A stretch of 64,000 bases of DNA. Source: Neoechinorhynchus agilis. Its lineage: Eukaryota; Acanthocephala. A model generated the notes under the pieces. The model made no database searches, had not been told where the DNA came from, and saw only the letters and a program-made list of their open reading frames with translations. Positions 1 to 11,494 of this stretch are shown in pieces. Location: positions 11,346,001 to 11,410,000 of the forward strand of contig CM121341.1 of assembly GCA_051530055.1 (NCBI GenBank). Direction: 5' to 3'. The translations under genes were made by a program, and so were the position numbers. Every line of letters begins with the position of its first letter. Position 1 is the stretch's first letter.

Positions 1-1634
1 TGATTGTATCGTTGTTTCCAATATTGATTTAATTCTAGATCTGATCCATCTACGTAAATAGTTTGGCACTTTTCGAGAATTCGTTCAGGCGCTCCTTTCA
101 TTACCAACAAAAATCGGTTGTCTTCTGAAGGCGTTCGATGGATAGATACCTGATACTTGTTTGTAGAATTGAACGGAATTTCCGCGATCTTATCGTTGTC
201 TTTTCTATAGGAAAGACAATTATTAACAGTGTTTACATCTGCGCTAAACACAATCTCAGCGAATTTCAGTAAAGCGCTCTCACTTGCATCGCCATTGCAT
301 TCTCTTAGACTTATACTTTTAAGCATATTTTCACGGTCGCTTTTGAACTCAGCTCGATTGCATAAGCAAGCACATCGAAGAAGAGACTCAAACCCGGGAG
401 ATTGGTTCACTTTGACTACTTCGCCTTCTTTTATTATACTTGACGCTTCGTTCGTTCCGTTGTCGAACCAGAGATGAGCGACTGTCATTCTGTTTTGAGT
501 AAGAGTTCCGGTCTTATCTGAACAAATGGTACTCGTTGAACCAAGAGTCTCGACCGCTTCGAGATTCTTAACCAGGCAATTTTTACGAGCCATTCGTTTG
601 GCCGTAAGTGTCAAACATACAGTGACCGTCGCTAAAAGACCTTCAGGTACATTTGCAACAATTATTCCGATCAGGAACACGCATGCTTCTAGCCATCCGT
701 AGTTCATAATAAAGCAAATAATGAAAAATGAGACTCCTAAAATAACTGCGACCGAAGTGATAATCGAAATGAAATGCTTAATCTCCTTGGCGATGGGCGT
801 CTCACCAGTACCGATCCCTGAAGCCAGATTAGCAATTCGACCCATCACGGTCCTATCTCCGGTCTTTATTACGATTCCCGTACATGTACCTTCAACCGCA
901 TGAGTGCTGAAGAACGCTAAGTTCTTTGTCTCAGAAAAGTCTTCATGAGTGCATTCTTCGCTTCGACTCTGCGGCTCACTTTCACCGGTCAGAGAGGAAT
1001 TATCTACTTTAAGACCACGAGATTGAAGAATTCGAATGTCCGCCGGGATTTTATCCCCGAACTTTACGTCGATAAGATCCCCAATAACCAACTCCTCCGC
1101 TTTTAGGTTCAGTTTCTGACCTCCATCACGAATCGCAATCGCATGTTGAGGGACAAGTTTACTAAATGAATCCATTATCCGAGAACTCTTTGCTTCTTGA
1201 TAATAACTGAAGCAGCCAGTTAAAACTACAACACCTAATAAAGCTAATCCTAGCCAGAGATTGTCATTGTTGGACTCTTCATATGTTGTGGCTGTGATTA
1301 GATGTGCCACGATACAAAGACCTGCTCCAATCCAAAGAAGAGTTGAGAATCCGCCGAACATTGTTTTACAGAATTTTACCCATTCTGGAGTTGTCTTTGG
1401 AGGCGTTAAAGCGTTTGGTCCATCACGGGCTAAGCGCTTTCTTGCTTCATCAGTCGTTAAACCCGTATCTGGATTAACATCAAATCGTTTATAAAGCTCC
1501 TGAAGTGTAATCCGGTGCTCGTCAATCTCAACGTCCTTCTTTAGATCATCCAGATTTGCATTCTTTGATTTATCCTGAGCAGTAGGTTCACGGCCCAAGA
1601 CGTGGACTCTTATCAGATCAACCAGGCGTTCCAT
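1..1634 (-). CDS. ATP1A: Na+/K+-ATPase alpha subunit, N-terminal ~545 residues (runs off the window)
   Basis: P-type ion pump of the plasma membrane that exchanges Na+ for K+ at the cost of ATP. The reading frame is open without an intron from the ATG at 1634 to the window edge. Seen in order: an N-terminal tail, [15 protein letters not shown] before the first membrane helix, the short extracellular M1-M2 loop, an A-domain LTGESEP motif, a PEGL motif in M4, and the phosphorylation motif [10 protein letters not shown] with Asp373 (codon at 516-518). The frame then continues into the nucleotide-binding domain. The start is the first ATG after an in-frame TAA in AT-rich upstream DNA. In the M1-M2 loop the position equivalent to human Gln111 is Thr114, while Asn122 is kept. 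ATP1A rather than H+/K+-ATPase is inferred from overall similarity. Confidence 0.95.
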   Translation of the reverse strand, partial: MERLVDLIRVHVLGREPTAQDKSKNANLDDLKKDVEIDEHRITLQELYKRFDVNPDTGLTTDEARKRLARDGPNALTPPKTTPEWVKFCKTMFGGFSTLLWIGAGLCIVAHLITATTYEESNNDNLWLGLALLGVVVLTGCFSYYQEAKSSRIMDSFSKLVPQHAIAIRDGGQKLNLKAEELVIGDLIDVKFGDKIPADIRILQSRGLKVDNSSLTGESEPQSRSEECTHEDFSETKNLAFFSTHAVEGTCTGIVIKTGDRTVMGRIANLASGIGTGETPIAKEIKHFISIITSVAVILGVSFFIICFIMNYGWLEACVFLIGIIVANVPEGLLATVTVCLTLTAKRMARKNCLVKNLEAVETLGSTSTICSDKTGTLTQNRMTVAHLWFDNGTNEASSIIKEGEVVKVNQSPGFESLLRCACLCNRAEFKSDRENMLKSISLRECNGDASESALLKFAEIVFSADVNTVNNCLSYRKDNDKIAEIPFNSTNKYQVSIHRTPSEDNRFLLVMKGAPERILEKCQTIYVDGSDLELNQYWKQRYN

Positions 1635-4569
1635 TTTTGAGTGTTTACACCAAATTTACTATATATCCGCGCTCTATAGCTTTGTATAATTGTCTCTTTG
1701 CTCTCGAATGTTGCAACTATGCAACAGCGGCTATCATCAATCAAATTGTGTGGATAATGCTGGTGTTGAGGGCCGATCGTCTGAAATGGAAATCACATTG
1801 GAAGCCTAGGGTGCAATCGACTTTTAACACTCGCGCACATACAAAACAGTTGGGAGTAGGAGAAAAACTGGAGCCTAGAAACCTTTTTGGCACTTGCTTA
1901 AAAGGCAGCAAGATGCGTCAAGTGAGATAAAATGTCTCATTAAAAATCAAACTTGAGTAATGGAGAAAAGCCTTAAGAAGTGCGCATACCTATCTTCTGC
2001 CAGAAATGAAGAAAATCTCTAAATATGAAGATATTGAGTTTACTCAGTCGATGTCCTAGAAAAGTCCAAAACACTTAAAAGGATTCTAATGTTGTGAGCA
2101 AATAGCGGCAATTAACTTCTTAAAGGTTCGTTCACTGATTTATGAAAGCAATGTTTGGGGTTGTATAGATTTGCTAAATGAAATAAAAATAATCCAAGAT
2201 GGCGTGAGTCCAAGGAAATGTTAAATAAAACAAAGATTCAGAAAAAACTCAACTGTGAATAAATTATCAATAAAAATGGTTTCTAAAGTTCAATTTATTT
2301 TATCGTTTTTATAAGCACCGAGATGCGTATCTGCAGGTTGCTATAGGTTTTTGCGAATTAATACATTTCTACCTTTTTGAAATGCTCGGGTAAAACACTT
2401 CTGAATACAGTTGAAAAGCGAAAGTAGCCCGATAACTTAATAACTTTAACGGAATTCTGCAGCGCCAATGAAAAAATGGTTTTGATGACCTCAGAATCGT
2501 TAAATTTAAACACTAGAAATAAGCTATTTGATTGCACTTAATAAGATCTTGTTTGCCCCTATTATTATTTGCGCCAAGGCACCGAATTTCGATCTTACAA
2601 GAAAATCTCCAGTATAACTTCCACTTAATGTATTTAAAGCATCAGATAAACGTTTAAAGATTTCTGTACCCTTTCAGTTAACTAAAGCGAGCTTCTGGTT
2701 CTAAACTCATAACCAAGACTTCAAATTTTATCAACGCATGCATCCGTTTTACTTTCCGAGACAATGGAAGTGTGCATCATAAAATTCGTTCTTAATGAGG
2801 AAGTTCCACGGGATCTCATTGATGACAAACTGTAAAATCTTAAACGAAACCCGACAAACCGTTAAAAGCACTTTAATAATTTCACAAACGGATTGGTAGC
2901 AAAGGCATTGCGTTGTCTTAGACTCTATTATTTACCGTAAAAGCATAGAAGGAACCATGCTCAGAGTCTAGGGAATTTCATCATTTCCTAAAACCATATT
3001 AACTCCACATTACTTATCGTTGTTTGGCTGAAAATCCGGGCGCAAATAACTGGGTTTTTCAAGACAAAAGTCATTGGATTCTCCGGTTGTTACTAAATGT
3101 GAAATCGGGCGACTTATAGAACTTTGCGGAGTAGATCACGCATTATGGTACTTGACGGAGCGCTTACCGGTATATTCCACGCTGTCTACATTGGGTAGCA
3201 CTAAAAAATCTCTAGAAATAAAATTCAACGAACTTGTCGGCACATTTTTACGGTTAAAAACATCAGCGTAAAAAATACGGATTTATTTCGACTATATTGC
3301 GCTATAAACGCGCGATTTTATTGGAAATATTTGAAATTATTTGTTTAAAACCACGATCTCAGTTGACTACCTAATATAATTTCGGTTTAGCACGTCCTAA
3401 TCGGATTGACTTTTCTGTGCATTAACCGTGTCACACGTTTCAACTATGGCACTTCTCATTAGCTGCTGTCTTCTAAGAAGCAGAATCTGCTCATTTGCTT
3501 ATAGAGACATTACCGCAAGCAGAGAAGTATTGCCGTTCATGACTAAAGTCGACAGCAAACAACCTGGTTAGTTGTAAAATGTTCCTTACAGGATTATTCG
3601 TGTTCAACTTCAAACTCATGCAACGCCGCAAATTGCTCATTGATGCTAAAGCAGACAAAAAGGAACAGTCATAATAGTTGGAGAGAGAATACGAATCATT
3701 CGCAAACGAGAAAGTAAAAAGACAGAAATGGATCTTTTTTTTGGGCGTAGGGAAAATAATTAAATTCTGATTAGATTTCTGACCGTAATAGATGGCTCGA
3801 TTTAATACAAAAAAATAGGCGTACATAAACACTATAAATCATTAGAAAAAATAACCCGTGAATTGATCGCGAAGAAAGGAAATTTTTTATACGAATTCAG
3901 CCCGTCTGGATTGTGGGTTTTAACTGGGTGCTACAGCGTTCGACGATCGTGCGTATTTGAAGCAGTGTTTGATGCAGTGTCTCAACCATTAGACGATTGA
4001 TGGGAAAAGCTGCCTACGGTAAAGTGGGGAACCGGATCGATGCTGTTTTCCTAGAAAAGGAGAAGAAACATCATCAGCTCTACACACACAAAACCCCTAA
4101 TGTATTTGGAAGGAGAAAGAGAGAAGCACGTCGATGCACATACACAATGAGAAAGAGCTAATTCGATGAAAGTCACGAGAAGGAGGACAGGAGATTGTAG
4201 CGGTTACGTGCTAGAAAACAATGTTTTCCGATAATCGCATTTAAAATTTTTTAGGACCTATTGACGATCAATAAAGGTGAGTGTTAGAAGATTGTTTACG
4301 CGGATTTCTCGTACTAAAATGAAGGTTTATTGGAGCGATAACAACAAAACTGTCATCGAAACAATTAGTAAGGCGAAAAAATATTAGTTTTGGCGTTTGA
4401 AGCATTACTAAACGGAGAGGAAAAACAATAAAACATACACACTATTGAAGAAGATTCATGCTACAAATGCAAACCACATACATTGAACACTAAAGATTGC
4501 TACTTTTTTGTAGTGGATTGCCAGCAGCGAAAAAAATAAGCGATCTACGGTGTCGTTCATTGTACACAA
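1635..4569. other. intergenic, no gene recognised
   Basis: AT-rich DNA of about 2.9 kb upstream of the Na+/K+-ATPase gene. The short open frames here (for example 3074-3271 plus and 3491-3832 minus) have no recognisable domain, no splice partners and no start context that I trust. I see no tandem structure until the minisatellite begins. Confidence 0.5.
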
Positions 4570-4574
4570 ATGTT

Positions 4575-5935
4575 CCTCATTAACATCGATCTCAGGGATT
4601 ATCGAAAAAAGGGGCTTCTTCCTATATTGTGGATTTTACGTATGAAAGCAAGCGAACTATGGTGTTTTCGATTGAAATTAAATTCTCCCATTGAACATTT
4701 CCTTGTAGTTTTTGTCAGGGATTATCGAAAAAAAGGGCTACTTCCTATATAGTGGATTGTAGGTACGAAAACTAGCGAACGGTGGCGTCTTCCAATATAA
4801 AGAAATGCTCCCATTGAACATTTCCTTGTTGTTTTTGTTAGGAATTATCGAAAAAGGGGCTTCTTCCTAAATTGTGGACTTTAGGTTCTAAGATAAGCGA
4901 ACGATAGCGTCTTCCAATATAAAGAAATGCTCCCATTGAACATTTCCTTGTTGTTTTTGTTAGGAATTATCGAAAAAAGGGGCCTCCTCCTAAATTGTGG
5001 ATTTTTGGGTTCTAAGATAAGCGAACGATGGCGTCTTTAAAAACAAAGAAATTCTCCCATTGAACATTTCTTTGTATTTATTGTTAGGAATTATCGAAAA
5101 AAAGGGGCCTCTTCCTAAATTGTGGATTTTTGGGTTCTAAGATAAGCGAACGATGGCGTCTTTAAAAACAACGAAATTCTCCCATTGAACATTTCTTTGT
5201 AGTTATTGTTAGGAATTATCGAAAAAAGGGGCCTCCTTAAATTGTGGATTTTTGGGTTCTAAGATAAGCGAACGATGGCGTTTTCCAAAACAAACAAATT
5301 CTCCCATTGAACATTTCTTTGTAGTTATTGTTAGGAATTATCGAAAAAAGGGGCCTCCTCCTAAATTGTGGATTTTTGGTTCTAAGATAAGCGAACGATG
5401 GCGTCTTCCAAAACAAACAAATTCTCCCATTGAACATTTCTTTGTAGTTATTGTTAGGAATTATCGAAAAAAGGGGCCTCCTCCTAAATTGTGGATTTTA
5501 GGTTCTAAGATAAGCGAACGATAGCGTCTTCCAAAACAAAGAAATGCTTCCATTGAACATTTCCTTGTAATTTTTCTTGGGAACTATCGAAAAAAGGGGC
5601 CTCCTCCTAAATTGTGGATTTTAGGTTCTAAGATAAGCGAACGATAGCGTCTTCCAAAACAAAAAAATGCTTCCATTGAACATTTCCTTGTAATTTTTGT
5701 TAGGAATGACTTTTTCCTAAATCCCGAATTTTAGGTACTAAGATAAGCGAACGATAGCGTCTTCCAATATAAAGAAATGCTTCTAATGAACATTGAACAT
5801 TTCCTTGTAGTTTTTGTCAGGGATTATCGAAAAAGGGGGCTTCTTCCTGAGTAGTATATTTTCAGGTTCTAAGATAAGCGAACTACGGCGTCTTTTAATA
5901 TAAATAAAATAATGATTTTTTGTTGGGTTCTAGTG
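4575..5935. repeat. minisatellite, ~122-bp unit, ~11 copies
   Basis: The phrase GGAATTATCGAAAAAAGG recurs at about 4590, 4717, 4840, 4962, 5087, 5210, 5332, 5453 and 5576, with weaker copies near 5700 and 5820. Each is followed by a GGTTCTAAGATAAGCGAACG block and CCATTGAACATTTC. The central copies (5040-5560) are nearly identical, while both ends are more diverged and carry indels, as expected if the array is homogenised from the middle. Open frames inside the array on both strands merely follow the repeat. Confidence 0.9.
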
Positions 5936-6652
5936 ACTTAGAACTTATTATACCGTTTGCTTGTGCGGTTGTGCAATTGGATTTTTTGTCGATAATCTTA
6001 AAATGGATTGCTAATTTGCAAAACATTGATTTATGGAATTAGACTGTTAGAACGTCATTTGTTACATTTACAAAAGTCATTTCTGATTTCTAATATCGTT
6101 TTTTGGTTCATATAAATCATTGCTTTAGTTGACGATAGATTCGCGACTCGAATTTCCATATCTGATTAGAGTTTTTAATCTGCAAATCGTATTCTAACTC
6201 GGTCAAAGTCTTTGTTTTTATTATCATGTGAGATTTTTAGTGCATATTTTTGCGTATTTTGAAAAATTCTTGATTTTTTCAAGTATTCTCGATAGTTTTT
6301 TAAACAAAATGAATCAGCTCGAAAGTGCATTGAATTGAAGTCGCAGGATTCCGAGAGTTTCTGAGTATCAGCCACGATCTGTACCAGTTTGAAGAAAAGT
6401 TTGGTACCTTTTAAATAGCGGATACCATTACGCCACTAATTCTGAGGCCGTAATATTCGCAGAAATTTGGCACGAAATCGATTCCGTTAATCATTATTTT
6501 GTCAGGTTGAATAGGTAGCCGTTTCTCGGATCGCGAATGGACCAGTAGATGCGAAACGCTTAAACTAAGCGGTGTAATTAGATTGCATAGACCAAAAAGC
6601 CCATTCGTGCACTCGGAGCCTTATTTTCTTAATAGTTTATACTTATAGACAC
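5936..6652. other. intergenic, 3' side of the cullin gene
   Basis: No gene recognised. This AT-rich stretch separates the minisatellite from the cullin stop codon and may include the cullin 3' untranslated region. Confidence 0.4.
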
Positions 6653-9219
6653 TCATGGAATATACGATACGCCGTTAAGCTCTATATCTCTTTGTAAAAA
6701 GCCTTGCTCGATCATAATATCGAGACGTTCACTAAAGGACATTTCAGTGAGATCAAAATAATTCTCAAGTTGTGATCCGACTATCCCGAATAAAACATTT
6801 TCTTGTACAACCTTGGCTTTTTTACAAGTCCGCACAATAGCAGCGTCGATTGCGTCCGTGTTCTCTTGTCTAGTTAATTCTTGATTCGGTAATCCCGGCA
6901 CCAAGGACTCATCTACTTTCTCAACCTTTACGAAATCCCACATACTCGCTAAATCCATTGTGTACGTCGGAGCCGTAAGCTCATTTAAAACATATCCATT
7001 TTTAGTTCTATGGATCACCTTGAACAATTCTAGGGTTGCAAGTGCACGCTGAACTACTTCCTCATTGATTCCTGTTGTGGAAACAACGTTCATCGTCGTC
7101 AAATAAGTCTCGCTGCCGAGAGGAAAACACTGCAAGACTTTTAATTGATATCCATTTAGGATCATTAATGCAGCGTTTTTGCTGAACATACTACAATGAA
7201 ATCTACTTTGTTCTGGAGAATAGCAAAGTTGAACATCCGGATCGTATGAAGTGCACTGACGAAACTTTGAAAGCTGTTGAATTGCGTCCATTGGCATTTC
7301 ATCAATCGATTGATTTCCAAAGTTCAAGAACTCGGGTATAGGGAAAAACTCGGTTATAACTCCATCTTCGTCAATCGAGTCAGCATGCTCTTTCCATTTA
7401 TGATCCGCTTCACGTAAAATCGATAATGCGTGGACTAATTTTATCTCATGTTCGGTTACTTCCTCACCGTAGTCTTTGAAAGATCCGCGACGTTCTAAAA
7501 GCCCGTTCTCGTCATTCGTCATGAATTGATTTAGTGCATATTTATTGTAAGCAATACAAAATCGGTCAAAATTAGGGATATACCTTATTGCTACCGAAAG
7601 ACGGTCAATTGTTTCTTCACTTTTATCCAATCGCTGAATGAAATCGGCCAAAAATGTTTCATACCATCGATAGCAGAAATCTAGTTGATTCTTAACAACC
7701 ATCGCAAAATCCTTGAGCCACTTTGGGTCACACATCATAAATAACTTTTTGAGCAGAGAGTAATATTCATATATCGTTGTAATCAATTCGTCAAAATTTC
7801 GGTAGTTGTCCATTTTGCAGGAGTAGACATCCTCTGATATCTTGTCTACATCAGCGCTGGACAACATGTTTAAGACTGCCCAATGCAAAAATTCGAATTG
7901 AAGAAATCTCACAATATTATACGCTCGTTAAAATCAATACTCGCGGACAAATTTACAATCACGATTAGTGCACGGGGAAAAACGGTTCCGTTCTTTTTTG
8001 GGTGCAACTTTCTCGCCTTCGAAGGGTTCGAGAAAATTTTTCCAAGGTCTTAACACGTTCAATGGTTCTAACGGACTATTTTGCCCCGACTTTGCTTGCT
8101 GAGGAATTCGATAAATTATCAGCTACTATTAGAATTGTGAAAATTACAGTAAGGAACATAGCGATCAAGTTACAAGCTCTCATGCAAACATTAGCCAGCA
8201 ATCCCCACCACGGATATTCCCACCCGAACGGGCATCCTCCAACCTCACCAAATCCGTATTCCATAGATTCAATCCAATATTTTTTATCGTTAAAATAACG
8301 ATTACACTATCTTCACCAAAAACAATGACAAATGAGAACCCAAAGGTACATGAGTCAATTCTTGTAATCTAAGAAACAAAATAAACGTGTTATTATTAAG
8401 TTAAAAATCAGTAGCTCTCAAGTAACTTTGAAAGCAATTAAATTTAGTATAATAGCACAAAATTGCCCAATGCTGATTTATGTGTACTCTGATTTGATCT
8501 TCCACTTCCTTCAAAACCTGTGCTCTTTTCTCGCCATCGTCGAATTCCCAATAATTGATGCCATATTCATGTTGAACATTTATCAAAGATTTTAGTGGGT
8601 TGTTTAAAAGAAAGATATGTCTCAAGATTTCTGTTTTAATTAATTTCAAAGTTCCTTTCTTTATTGAACCATCCTCAAATTTTTTTAACTTACAGAACTT
8701 TAGGTTAGGTATACTTTGAAAGTAGGACAAAAATACGTTTTCAAATAATTTTTCGTAAAACCCATATCTAGATAGCATATCGATGAAACTGTCCAGAACA
8801 TAATCCATTGAACTATCGATGTTTTCAACTTCACTTTGGATTGACGACCTGATTTTGAGCACAATCCGTTCGTGTATAGGTCCAATAACAATCGTCCGAA
8901 ACCATTGTCGCAATGATTCAGCTTTAAGTGAGAAAAGTTGTATGATTTGGCTGTACTCATGTTCAAGTTTTAGAACTTCTCGCAGTAGAATCTCCGAAGA
9001 TGTTTTTATTAACTTCTTTGCATGATTTCGGAGATATCGCTTAGAGTGTAGATCCACAAATCGATTGAGCTTAGTTCGTTCACTACTCGACAGATTATTA
9101 GGGTTAAGGTCATTGAAATGAGTCCAGTAGGAAACTGTGAATTTGCCTTTGTTAGATCTAAAGATCCTGTGGAGACCTACACACCAATGATCGATTCGGT
9201 TATCGTTCATGCTTTTCAT
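6653..9219 (-). CDS. divergent cullin (ubiquitin-ligase scaffold), two coding blocks
   Basis: Cullins are the scaffold of cullin-RING E3 ligases: the C-terminus binds the RING protein and is activated by NEDD8. Block 1 (9219-8401, ATG at 9219, 272 codons) resembles a cullin N-terminal helical repeat. Block 2 (about 7930-6653) has the cullin-homology stretch around CYSPEQSRFHCSMFSKN and GYQLKVLQCFPLGSE, then a winged-helix end with AAIVRTCKKAKV. The expected NEDD8-acceptor lysine is kept (IVRxxK, codon near 6821-6823), and the chain ends GVSYIP. Block 2 opens at an AG near 7908, after an in-frame TAA. The link between blocks is not resolved: a weak donor (GTGCTA near 8449) would be in phase, and the gap carries a dispersed repeat. 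Sequence is too divergent to assign a cullin class. Cullin identity of block 2 is good, that of block 1 moderate. Confidence 0.75.
8200..8405. repeat. dispersed repeat fragment (foldback family X) between the cullin blocks
   Basis: The end AAATAAACGTGTTATTATTAA and the phrase CCAAAGGTACATG match the ends of the foldback at 23312-23640 and the fragment near 59080-59215. The stop of cullin block 1 lies exactly at the edge of this repeat. Whether the repeat sits in an intron or has interrupted the gene cannot be decided here. Confidence 0.6.
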
Positions 9220-9380
9220 CGTTCTCGTACACTTGTGAAATTGCTACGTTGCTGCCATGGAAACGATATGGAATTTAAAGACTACGAATTCATTGTAGTT
9301 TATGAGGCATCAATTTACACTTTTAGATCAACTTTATTTTTACGCTCAAATTATTTAAAGAAAATTTCAAAGTTTAACCA

Positions 9381-9723
9381 GTAATGTTATTGTTTAAGTC
9401 GCTTGTCGGCACCCGAGGGAGATCGTTAAAGACGAATATATTTCGAATGGTTGAATCGGTCATTGTAAATTCAATCTGAAATTACAGAGGGATTCGTCAC
9501 AGCACACAAGATTGTTCATTTTGACTAGGGACCCGGAATCGTCAACCCCGTAGGCAAAGACCAGCTTCCCTGAGTGTGTTTAGGCAAACTAAAGGTAGTT
9601 GGAGGGAAACTTTCTTTGTTCCCTTCCAATTTTAGATTGAATTGACAATGACCGATTCGATCGGTCGAAATGTATTTAACGATCTCCCTCGGGTGCCGAC
9701 AAGCGACCTAAACAATAACATAT
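9381..9723. repeat. foldback element F1, ~95-bp inverted arms
   Basis: The left arm (9383-9480) and right arm (9631-9722) are reverse complements with a few mismatches. Both arms hold GTCGCTTGTCGGCACCCGAG at the outside and a GATCGGTC hairpin followed by GAAAT further in. About 150 bp of unrelated sequence lies between them. A single arm recurs at about 48640-48712. No coding capacity, so a MITE-like or retrozyme-like non-autonomous element. Confidence 0.85.
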
Positions 9724-10029
9724 CCCACCACTCGAATGCAATCCTCAATTTAACCAGTAAATTGGAAAAATCGTAAAAAAAGCTTGCAAAAATCTTCTTA
9801 GGTTGCGTTCGAGTACGCATAAATTTCACTCCGACAACAAGCGTTCAAAACAGCAAAACTCGCTGCATATTTCTGTCAATCCTAAAAAATCTGTGGCAGA
9901 AAATAAGTTCACACTGGAAAGTAATTAAAGAATCAACGATTAAGATTTCGTCACTTTTATCTTTTTTTAATGATGAGAATTTAATAACAGGCAATGTCAA
10001 AGATAAGATCACCTTTTAGTAAATAATCA

Positions 10030-10255
10030 ATGACGAGATTAAGCAACAATCGAGGGACGTTCAAATCGGAGATGAATGCGGTTGTTGATTTTGGAGTGGA
10101 TTACGGGTTCGGTTGGGTGAGAAGCTTCGGTCGAGTGAAAAAGTGGATGGTTATTGTTTGTAGGAGCGCTTGTAAGGTTGGGTCTTTCCTCAGGTTTATT
10201 TCGGGAAATGATTTCCGAGAAAATTAGGCATTATGGAAAAAGGAGTGGCTTAGCG
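10030..10255 (-). repeat. dispersed repeat fragments (family X and a LINE-tail-associated box)
   Basis: Read on the minus strand, 10055-10120 matches the interior of the foldback at 23.5 kb (ACTCCAAAATCAACAACCGC). The stretch 10145-10250 matches 23640-23740 (minus), 43970-44080 (plus) and 58635-58735 (plus), all sharing AACCTGAGGAAAGACC or its complement. Confidence 0.7.
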
Positions 10256-10343
10256 AAAGAGCCAAAGGGATCTCTTTTATTACTAACAAAGCATGGGTTA
10301 ATTTCTCGTTTATTAAAAAGGATACATTCCGATCAAACTCTCT

Positions 10344-11119
10344 TCACTTCTTTAGTAGTTTTTGTAAAGCAGCGCGTTGTCCGGTCATTCGAGATTCGAC
10401 CATTTCTGAACTATTCTTGATATTTGAAATAACAGAATTCTGTCGGTCGATCTCCTCGCCCATATTAGTAGCCAAACCTTTTAGTCGCGACAAGTACGAT
10501 GACATGTCATCTAAAAACAGCAAGTATTTCTAATTGTTAAATCGAGTCCTTCAGACACACTCACTTAGATTTTGTTCAACCTCTTTCTCTCGATCAGATC
10601 CGGTTAGTGAACGAAAGGCGTTACCGTGACTAGATTTCGTCTGCAGTTTAAGCCAATAGACAACAGAAATCAATCACACTTATCACCGCCAGGCACTGAA
10701 GCCGCCGCCATCGCGGATGATCGATTCACGTCTACGTTACCGGCACTCGCATTCAAATATTTACTAAGATTCGAATCGTTGCTTTTCGATGGAGTTAGTT
10801 TATTTTTGGATGATGTTCCAAAGATCGATTTTGTAGAACCGAACACTTTAGCTCCAAATGCTCCGAACGGACTCTTTAACTTTGAAATGTTCTTTTGAGT
10901 GGCACTCAACCCGGTGTCGATATGGCCCAACTTCTTATCAATCCTTTCCAAAGCCTCACCTTGCAAAATCAATTCCTTTGCACTCTCAACTCCGACATCC
11001 TCGCTTTCGGCTAACATATTTAAAGCTCGCCGTGTACTGTCTAGCATACTGTCTTCCAACTCATTTTTCTTTATCGATATCGAATATTGCTTATTATCTT
11101 CGTCGAATGGATTGGCCAT
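10344..11119 (-). CDS. SNAP29: SNAP29-type Qbc-SNARE, 3 exons, 223 residues
   Basis: Membrane-fusion protein giving two SNARE helices (Qb and Qc) to SNARE bundles, used in endosomal, autophagic and secretory fusion. Exons: 11119-10680, 10629-10565 and 10510-10344; introns are 50 and 54 bp, GT-AG, and phases agree throughout. The N-terminus MANPFDED carries the NPF motif typical of SNAP29. The first SNARE helix includes SAKELILQGEALERIDKKLG, and the second spans VEQNLNDMSSYLSRLKGLAT to the C-terminal KLLKK. No cysteine-rich palmitoylation loop is seen, unlike SNAP25. The ATG follows a T-rich AG by 2 nt. The exon 1/2 junction was chosen for phase; the donor (AA then GTGTGA) is slightly unusual. 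Length is a little below the human protein. Confidence 0.9.
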
Positions 11120-11494
11120 ATCTTTAAGAAAAGAAGGAAGCAAAAAAAGAAATGAGCGTACGCAGACGTCTTTTTATGCGCGAAAATGAGACGAGGTTGT
11201 AAAAAGGAAACGTGAATAGGAATTTGATAAGTGACAACAAGAAAATGTAGAAAATTGACGGACTTCAATTAAAACGCTTTGAATTCGACCAACAAGAAAA
11301 CGAGCATAACTGACTTCTTAAAAAGAACATTAACACTTTTGTGTCAATCTTCATTAATCAAAGGAAACAGGCGATTACTTAAGCATCTATCATCCCCGCA
11401 CTTCCGTGCTATTAGCCGTGCACCTTGATGGAGATTTTCGCTAAAGAACTCTCACTGCGAAAAACAGCTTCTTTACTTTCTCTCTGATATCGAA
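11120..11494. other. intergenic, upstream of SNAP29
   Basis: About 370 bp with no gene or repeat recognised. It presumably holds the SNAP29 promoter, but I see no convincing core element. Confidence 0.3.

Noticed and set aside
229-1494. Plus-strand frames over the ATPase region
   Set aside because: The minus strand encodes a highly conserved Na+/K+-ATPase through the whole interval.
5237-5524. Overlapping frames of 66-90 codons on both strands in the minisatellite
   Set aside because: They repeat with the 122-bp unit and show no protein-like composition.
10626-11189. Plus-strand frames overlapping SNAP29
   Set aside because: They are antisense shadows of the SNARE-coding exon.
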